Source: Alphaproteobacteria bacterium
Lineage (GTDB): Bacteria > Pseudomonadota > Alphaproteobacteria > JAAXGF01
Assembly (NCBI GenBank): GCA_012267605.1
Contig: JAAXGF010000108.1
Coordinates: 1 to 5,169, forward strand
DNA length: 5,169 bases
Direction of reading: 5' to 3'
Position 1 is the stretch's first letter, and every line of letters starts with the position of its first letter. The notes below the pieces were generated by a model. That model saw nothing but the letters and a program-made list of their open reading frames with translations. It ran no database searches and had not been told where the DNA came from. This document shows positions 1 through 5,169 of the stretch, piece after piece. The position numbers and the translations under genes are program-made.

Positions 1-36
1 CTCTAGCACCGGTGGAGTGCGGGTTTGATTCTTATG

Positions 37-57
37 ACGACGATTGGGATTCGTCGT
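37..57 (+). repeat. 7-bp perfect inverted repeat overlapping the terminator stem
   Basis: ACGACGA (37-43) and TCGTCGT (51-57) are perfect reverse complements separated by the 7 bases TTGGGAT. The right arm is also the 5' half of the terminator stem at 51-60, so the two hairpins cannot form together. The overlap is visible in the sequence. A role as antiterminator or attenuator is inference, because nothing downstream is an obvious target. Confidence 0.5.
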
Positions 58-90
58 GGAGTTGCGATTCCATGGCGAGTTTTCTTTTTT
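51..90 (+). terminator. Probable intrinsic terminator of an upstream transcription unit
   Basis: Bases 51-60 (TCGTCGTGGA) can pair with 69-78 (TCCATGGCGA) in RNA, giving a 10-bp stem with two G-U pairs and an 8-base loop (61-68). One G, then TTTT, C and TTTTTT (80-90) follow directly. This is the layout of a Rho-independent terminator read on the plus strand. The stem is only moderately GC-rich and a C interrupts the T tract. The gene it serves lies mostly or wholly off the left edge. A TGA at 26-28 would suit such a gene, but too little coding sequence is present to identify it. Confidence 0.6.
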
Positions 91-563
91 CGTCCCGCGC
101 CAAAAAAATTCTCGGTCTTCATTCATCGGACTCAAGCAGCAAGTCTGGTCGAATCGGCGTAGAATCTTCTAAGCTAATTGAAGCCGTGCCGCGCGCCAAA
201 AAGCCTTCCGATGGACGCTGATCCGGCATCAAGTTCCATTAGCATGAAATCGAACAATGTCGAACGATTACCTAAGAAGTGAAAGCGTGGTGTCGTCGTC
301 TGCGATGTATGGAACATGCGTTGGCCCAAGATGACAGTTTGCTTTGAAAACTTCTGCCCCACCCCAATGCAACGCAAGGTTGCGGAACGATATAAGGTCG
401 CATCGCTTGAGAATTTCCGAATTGGATGTGGCGGATGCTTGGAAACGCGCGCTCCAACAAACTGTCGCCAGGACATCACCCGCCATGGTAATCAGGCAAA
501 AATTAGAATTGATTTTGTCTTGTGAAACGCTACGAATTCGTGCGTGAAACCACTGGCCACCCG
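91..563. other. Long non-coding gap upstream of hisZ
   Basis: I find no convincing protein or RNA gene in about 470 bases. Base composition is clearly more AT-rich than in the flanking genes, and the short open frames on both strands read as low-quality peptides without family features. Two small repeats are visible: an 11-base direct repeat CGCGCCAAAAA (96-106 and 192-202) and an imperfect tandem 10-mer, TCGAACAATG then TCGAACGATT (250-269). A -10-like TAGAAT (504-509) could serve hisZ, but no matching -35 element sits 16-18 bases upstream. I see no His-rich leader peptide that would suggest classical his attenuation. Confidence 0.5.
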
Positions 564-1717
564 ATGACCGACCCGACCACCCTCCTACCGGCCGGTTTAC
601 GCGATGTATTGCCCCCAGAAGCCGATCACGAGGCGCGGGTGTTGTCCCAAGTTATGTCCTGTCTCTCGGCCAATGGTTTTGAACGGGTAAATCCGCCACT
701 GATCGAATTTGAAGATAGTTTGCTGGCCGGAACCGGCGCCGATATGGGGCCCAAGACGTTCCGACTCATGGATCCGGCGTCCCAGCGAATGATGGGCGTT
801 CGTGCGGATATGACACCACAGATCGCCCGTATCGCGGCGACTCGGCTACGGCGATCGCCACGGCCCTTGCGAATCTGCTACACGGGATTGGTGCTGCGCG
901 TGAAAGGAAGCGAGTTGCGCCCGGAACGTCAATTCAGTCAAATTGGAGCCGAATTGATCGGAAATTCTTCGTGTCGCGCCGACGCGGAAATTATTCTACT
1001 CGCAGCCCAGTGTTTGCGCGCAGCTGGCATCGAGAAATTCTCCATAGATCTGAATTTGCCGACCCTCGCCGCGGCGGTATGCGAAGACCTAGATTTGGGT
1101 AGCGAGACGTTGCGGGACCTTCGCGCCGCGATTGACCGCAAAGACGCGGCAAGTGTCGCCGAACTGGGCGGCCAGCCCGGACAAATTTTGGGCGCCATGC
1201 TATTGGCTGCAGGCTCTCAGGCGCGCGCACGAGAATCCTTGGCAAAGCTGAATTTACCGCCGCGCGCCGCCGCCCTGCGAAACCATCTGCACGATGTTGT
1301 TGACCTTGTCGTCACCGCCGACCCCGATTTGCCGCTGACCATTGATCCAGTTGAAAACCGCGGCTTCGAGTATCAGACGGGAGTAAGTTTTACCATCTTC
1401 GCTGTCGGTGCCCGCGGCGCGCTCGGACGGGGCGGGCAATATCGGATTGGGGGTGCCGCGGATGAGCCAGCCACCGGTTTCACGCTCTACATGGATTCCA
1501 CCATGCACGCGGTGCCGATGCTGATCGAGGTGCGTCGTATTTTCGTTCCATTCGGCACGAACCGGGCGGTCCTTACCCGTTTGCAAAGCGAGGGGTGGAC
1601 GACCATCGTGGGCCTGGAGACCGTTGACGACCCGAACGCCGAGGCGGTGCGGCTCGGGTGCGGCCACGTGCTGTTGGACAATACTGTGGCTCCCGTCCCT
1701 GGCAAAGTCGCGGGCTA

Positions 1718-1718
<1 letters not shown>
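564..1718 (+). CDS. hisZ: ATP phosphoribosyltransferase regulatory subunit HisZ
   Basis: This 384-residue protein is a histidyl-tRNA synthetase paralogue. By family knowledge it lacks aminoacylation activity and instead joins short-form HisG to build the cytosolic enzyme for the first step of histidine synthesis (ATP plus PRPP to phosphoribosyl-ATP), providing the histidine feedback site. The N-terminus LLPAGLRDVLPPEA (7-20) is typical. Class II synthetase core motifs follow: RADMTPQIARIAATRL (80-95), the RQFSQIGAELIG stretch (122-133), a histidine-site-like ENRGFEYQTGVSF (264-276) and GRGGQYRIGG to EPATGF (288-306). The C-terminal anticodon-binding domain of true HisRS is absent, and the length suits HisZ. 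Start: ATG at 564 places the conserved N-terminus correctly. An in-frame GTG at 522 would add 14 residues, and neither start has a clear Shine-Dalgarno. The TAA stop overlaps the purA ATG. A short-form hisG elsewhere in the genome is expected. Confidence 0.95.
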
Positions 1719-3004
<1,286 letters not shown>

Positions 3005-3005
3005 G

Positions 3006-3968
3006 TCAGGCGTCAAATCGTCGCGCGGCGCCAAGGTCAATGGGAATTCCAGCCGGTAAATCGTCTGTCAGGCCGGTCCGATCGGCCGTGCGACCGCGAC
3101 TCTGCTCACGCGCCTTTACCTTGACGGTTTTTTGAAGCTTTTCGAACGCGCGTACTTCGATCTGCCGAACCCGTTCCCGGGAAATACCATATTCCTTGCT
3201 GAGATCCTCCAGCGTCAGCGGGTTCTCCTTCAGTCGCCGTTCGCTGAGGATATGCCGCTCACGGTTGGTCAAATCATCCATCGCCTGGTACAACATTTTC
3301 CGACGCACACCAAGTTCCTCGTGCGCGGCAAATTCGGTTTCCTGATCCTCGGACGGATCGACGAGCCAATCCAGCCATTCGTCGTCACCGCCGAATTGAA
3401 CCGGCGCATTAAGGGAGTGGTCGGCACCCGCGAGGCGACGATTCATGGTCACCACATCCGTTTCGGAAACGTGGAGCTGGTTGGCGATTTCGGTCACCAT
3501 TTCTGGTGCCATATCGCCGTCGTCAATGGCACGCAATCGACCTTTGAGTTTGCGCAGATTGAAGAATAGCTTCTTCTGCGCCGCCGTTGTGCCAATCTTT
3601 ACCAACGACCAGGAATGCAGAATGTATTCCTGAATCGAGGCGCGAATCCACCACATCGCGTATGTCGCCAATCGAAATCCGCGATCCGGGTCGAAACGAC
3701 GGACAGCCTGAATCATGCCGAGGTTGCCCTCGGATATCAGCTCGTCCACCGGCAGCCCGTATCCGCGATATCCCATTGCGATTGTGGTCACCAAACGCAA
3801 GTGACTATTGATAAGCGCGTCGGCGGCGGTGGTATCACCGTCATCACGCCAACGTCGCGCCAACTCTGCTTCCTTGTCTGCAGCAAGTATGGGAAACTTA
3901 CGGGTGCTTTGGAGGTACCGTGGCAGTCCGTCTCCCAATGTGAGCGGCGATCCGACGGCTTTATGCAT
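3006..3968 (-). CDS. rpoH: RNA polymerase sigma factor RpoH (sigma-32, heat shock)
   Basis: This 320-residue sigma-70 family factor directs RNA polymerase to heat-shock promoters. Positions run from the ATG at 3968. Region 1.2 is around LPRYLQ (15-20). Region 2 holds SHLRLVTTIAMGYRGYGLP (55-73), ELISEGNLGMIQAVRRFDPDR (76-96) and RLATYAMWWIRASIQEYIL (99-117). The RpoH box QKKLFFNLR (131-139) separates it from other sigma factors. The region 4.2 helix-turn-helix covers LTLEDLSKEYGISRERVRQI (251-270) and the following EVRAFEKLQK. A charged tail of roughly 35 residues follows, longer than I expect for the family. The start was chosen because GAGAGGGA lies six bases upstream. An in-frame GTG at 4010 would add 14 residues but sits in the arm of a leader hairpin. 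The gene lies 121 bases after rluD, has its own predicted promoter, and meets purA tail to tail. Confidence 0.97.
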   Translation of the reverse strand: MHKAVGSPLTLGDGLPRYLQSTRKFPILAADKEAELARRWRDDGDTTAADALINSHLRLVTTIAMGYRGYGLPVDELISEGNLGMIQAVRRFDPDRGFRLATYAMWWIRASIQEYILHSWSLVKIGTTAAQKKLFFNLRKLKGRLRAIDDGDMAPEMVTEIANQLHVSETDVVTMNRRLAGADHSLNAPVQFGGDDEWLDWLVDPSEDQETEFAAHEELGVRRKMLYQAMDDLTNRERHILSERRLKENPLTLEDLSKEYGISRERVRQIEVRAFEKLQKTVKVKAREQSRGRTADRTGLTDDLPAGIPIDLGAARRFDA

Positions 3969-3974
3969 TTTCTG

Positions 3975-3982
3975 TCCCTCTC
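3975..3982 (-). promoter_or_regulatory. rpoH ribosome binding site
   Basis: Reading the minus strand, GAGAGGGA is followed by CAGAAA and the ATG at 3968-3966. The purine-rich Shine-Dalgarno and its six-base spacing decide the rpoH start in favour of this ATG over the upstream GTG at 4010. Confidence 0.75.
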
Positions 3983-4003
3983 GGTTCGTATTGACTACAG
4001 CGA

Positions 4004-4049
4004 TCGACACCCGGAGTCAGATAGAAATACTGCTGACTCAATGTGTCGA
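4004..4049 (-). promoter_or_regulatory. Nested two-tier inverted repeat in the rpoH leader
   Basis: Two perfect 7-bp dyads share one centre. The outer arms are TCGACAC (4004-4010) and GTGTCGA (4043-4049). The inner arms are GAGTCAG (4014-4020) and CTGACTC (4033-4039). Three bases separate the tiers on each side (CCG and AAT on the plus strand), and the inner loop is 12 bases (4021-4032). As RNA this would be a 7-bp stem, a 3-by-3 internal loop, another 7-bp stem and an apical loop. It lies about 35 bases upstream of the rpoH ATG and downstream of the predicted promoter. It is not the CIRCE element. Its role could be an RNA thermosensor or stability element, or a protein operator; the sequence does not decide. 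Confidence 0.6.
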
Positions 4050-4089
4050 ATTTATGTTCCAGGTTTTATTGAAACGATCGTAACACAGT

Positions 4090-5079
4090 TTAGGATAATT
4101 CTATAGTCCGGCGTAGGGTGTATGACAAAAAAGTGATATCCTCGGGAAGTTCGGTCACGAATTCGAGATGTTTGGTGGTTACGGGATGGCAAAACGCCAA
4201 GCCATGGGCGTGCAATGCCTGGCGGCGGAACTCGCGGACGATAGCCCCCGCCGATCCTTCAAGCTGCCGGTTCCGATGAGCGCCACCGTAAATCGGATCG
4301 CCGATGAGGGGATGACCCGCAGCCTTGAAATGGACTCGAATTTGGTGAGTCCGGCCGGAGTGTAATCGGCAATGAACCATGCTAGCGGCGGTACCGAACG
4401 TCTCCTCAAGTTGATAATCGGTTCGTGCGGGACGTCCGCCGATATCGAGAACGGCCATTTTTTTCCGATTCCGCGGATCACGGCCGATATTTCCGCTCAG
4501 TGAACCGCGAGCAGGGCTCGGCACCCCCCAAACCACGGTTGTGTAACTCCGCTTCAAGGAACGCGTGGCAAATTGCGATGTTAATGACGCGTGAGCGGCG
4601 GCATTTTTGGCGGCGACCATGAGGCCACTGGTATCCTTGTCGAGTCGGTGCACGATGCCAGGTCGGCACTCACCGCCGATGCCCGCAAGGCTATCGCCGC
4701 AATGGGCGATCAACGCGTTCACCAGCGTCGAATCGGCATGGCCGGGTGCAGGGTGAACGACCATCCCTGCCGGCTTGTCGACGACAATTATGGCGTCGTC
4801 TTCGTAAACCACCGACAATGCGATGGGCTGGCCTCGTGGCCGCGGCGAAACCGGCTGTGGCACGACGAGCACGAATGTCTGGCCGGATTTGACCCTATAG
4901 TCGGGGTCGGCTATCGTCGCGCCCGCCGTAGCCAAACTGCCGGCACAAATCAACGCCTTGACCCGGGCGCGAGATATTCCGGGTATGGCTTGAGCAAGGA
5001 ACTTGTCGAGACGAATGCCCGCGTCGTCATTGCCGACGCGGACCCTATGGGGGACGCCATCGGGCGCCGAGTGGTTCAT
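4090..5079 (-). CDS. rluD: 23S rRNA pseudouridine synthase, RluA family (RluD-like)
   Basis: This 329-residue protein isomerises specific uridines in rRNA to pseudouridine. E. coli RluD acts on helix 69 of 23S rRNA (1911, 1915, 1917), a role assumed here from domain layout. Positions run from the ATG at 5079. An N-terminal S4 RNA-binding domain (about 20-75) opens with GIRLDKFLAQAIPGISRARV (21-40). The catalytic domain follows with DKPAGMVVHPAPGH (101-114) and the signature HRLDKDTSGLMV (144-155), whose Asp147 is the expected nucleophile. RTHQIRVHFKAAGHPLIGDPIYG (243-265) completes the fold. Start: in-frame ATGs at 5142 and 5121 exist, but 5080-5142 reads far better as a divergent membrane-protein gene, so ATG 5079 is preferred. 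Its Shine-Dalgarno is weak. The last codons hold the predicted rpoH promoter. Another RluA-family member such as RluC is less likely given the rpoH neighbour. Confidence 0.93.
   Translation of the reverse strand: MNHSAPDGVPHRVRVGNDDAGIRLDKFLAQAIPGISRARVKALICAGSLATAGATIADPDYRVKSGQTFVLVVPQPVSPRPRGQPIALSVVYEDDAIIVVDKPAGMVVHPAPGHADSTLVNALIAHCGDSLAGIGGECRPGIVHRLDKDTSGLMVAAKNAAAHASLTSQFATRSLKRSYTTVVWGVPSPARGSLSGNIGRDPRNRKKMAVLDIGGRPARTDYQLEETFGTAASMVHCRLHSGRTHQIRVHFKAAGHPLIGDPIYGGAHRNRQLEGSAGAIVREFRRQALHAHGLAFCHPVTTKHLEFVTELPEDITFLSYTLRRTIELS
4100..4128 (-). promoter_or_regulatory. Predicted sigma-70-type promoter for rpoH
   Basis: On the minus strand, TTGTCA (4128-4123, five of six matches to the -35 consensus) and TATAGA (4105-4100, four of six to the -10) are separated by exactly 17 bases. 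Both boxes lie inside the last codons of rluD. Transcription would start near 4093 and give an rpoH leader of about 125 bases that includes the nested dyad at 4004-4049. I saw no convincing sigma-32-type promoter nearby. Confidence 0.55.
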
Positions 5080-5169
5080 GCAGGTTCTCAAAGCCGTCGT
5101 CGTGCTACTGGGTTTCGTCATCGTCGCGGCATCCAGCTTCATCGCTTATACCATATACAAGCGCGGCCC
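5078..5169 (+). CDS. Partial gene for a small membrane-anchored protein (DUF6476-like)
   Basis: The first 30 codons of a divergent gene are present and the rest runs off the right edge. The peptide begins MQVLKAVVVLLGFVIVAA and ends IYKRG. It is a short N-terminal lead, one uninterrupted hydrophobic segment (about residues 3-26) and a basic flank, which reads as a single membrane anchor with the C-terminus cytoplasmic if the positive-inside rule holds. From memory, small proteins of this kind (DUF6476) often sit divergently beside rluD in alphaproteobacteria, but that family call is inferred from context and style. The ATG (5078-5080) overlaps the rluD start by two bases. No strong Shine-Dalgarno is visible, and any promoter would lie inside rluD. 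No function is proposed. Confidence 0.6.
   Translation, partial: MQVLKAVVVLLGFVIVAASSFIAYTIYKRG

Noticed and set aside
1..50. tRNA or other structured RNA 3' end at GGGTTTGATTC (21-31)
   Set aside because: The sequence recalls a T-loop, but the flanking bases do not form a five-pair T stem and no acceptor stem or CCA end follows.
3..221. Plus-strand open frame rich in Ser and Asp, open from the left edge, with a GTG at 12 and RAKK twice
   Set aside because: It runs through the probable terminator at 51-90, is of low complexity, resembles no family I know and lies in AT-richer DNA. The RAKK repeats only reflect an 11-base DNA repeat.
174..479. Minus-strand open frame of 101 codons in the gap upstream of hisZ
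   Set aside because: No recognisable motif, no good ribosome binding site and a composition like random translation; overlapping open frames of equal quality occur on both strands.
3071..3087. GGCCG-7-CGGCC inverted repeat inside the 3' end of rpoH as a purA terminator
   Set aside because: Only five base pairs, about 65 bases past the purA stop, and no T tract follows. The TTTTTT near 3128 has no hairpin just before it.
3132..3569. Plus-strand open frame of 145 codons antisense to rpoH
   Set aside because: It is the antisense shadow of a strongly conserved rpoH coding region and has no independent coding features.
4011..4099. Sigma-32-type autoregulatory promoter upstream of rpoH, around TTGAGT and CTATCT on the minus strand
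   Set aside because: The two boxes are only about 11 bases apart, match the heat-shock consensus poorly and lie inside the dyad; no CTTGAA-like -35 element is present.
5080..5142. N-terminal extension of RluD by 21 residues to the ATG at 5142
   Set aside because: The opposite strand here encodes a clean hydrophobic membrane segment that starts at an ATG, while the extension is unlike RluD N-termini, which begin shortly before the S4 domain.

Overview
The window carries a chromosomal housekeeping cluster typical of an alphaproteobacterium, probably Rhodospirillales-like. The reasons are a HisZ-type regulatory subunit, an RpoH with alphaproteobacterial motifs, the gene set hisZ-purA / rpoH-rluD, and moderately GC-rich coding DNA. 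The assignment rests on recalled family features and gene order, because no search was possible.

Layout. The left edge (1-90) looks like the tail of an upstream transcription unit. It holds a plausible intrinsic terminator at 51-90, and an alternative hairpin at 37-57 shares bases with the terminator stem. About 470 bases (91-563) follow with no convincing gene. Two plus-strand genes come next: hisZ (564-1718), coupled through a TAATG overlap to purA (1718-3004). Two minus-strand genes follow, rpoH (3006-3968) and rluD (4090-5079). purA and rpoH are tail to tail with one base between their stop codons. At the right edge a small plus-strand gene encoding a membrane-anchored protein starts at 5078 and runs off the window. 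Its ATG and that of rluD share one CATG.

How the genes relate. HisZ forms the ATP phosphoribosyltransferase complex with short-form HisG and serves the first step of histidine synthesis, which consumes ATP and later releases AICAR to the purine pathway. PurA commits IMP to AMP, so the hisZ-purA pair joins two pathways that exchange metabolites. RpoH is the heat-shock sigma factor, and RluD makes pseudouridines in 23S rRNA.

The most striking non-coding signal is in the rpoH leader. Two perfect 7-bp inverted repeats, one nested inside the other and sharing a centre (4004-4049), lie between a good sigma-70-like promoter (4100-4128, inside the rluD tail) and the rpoH ribosome binding site. No previously undescribed multi-gene system is visible here. 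The candidates for novelty are regulatory and architectural.
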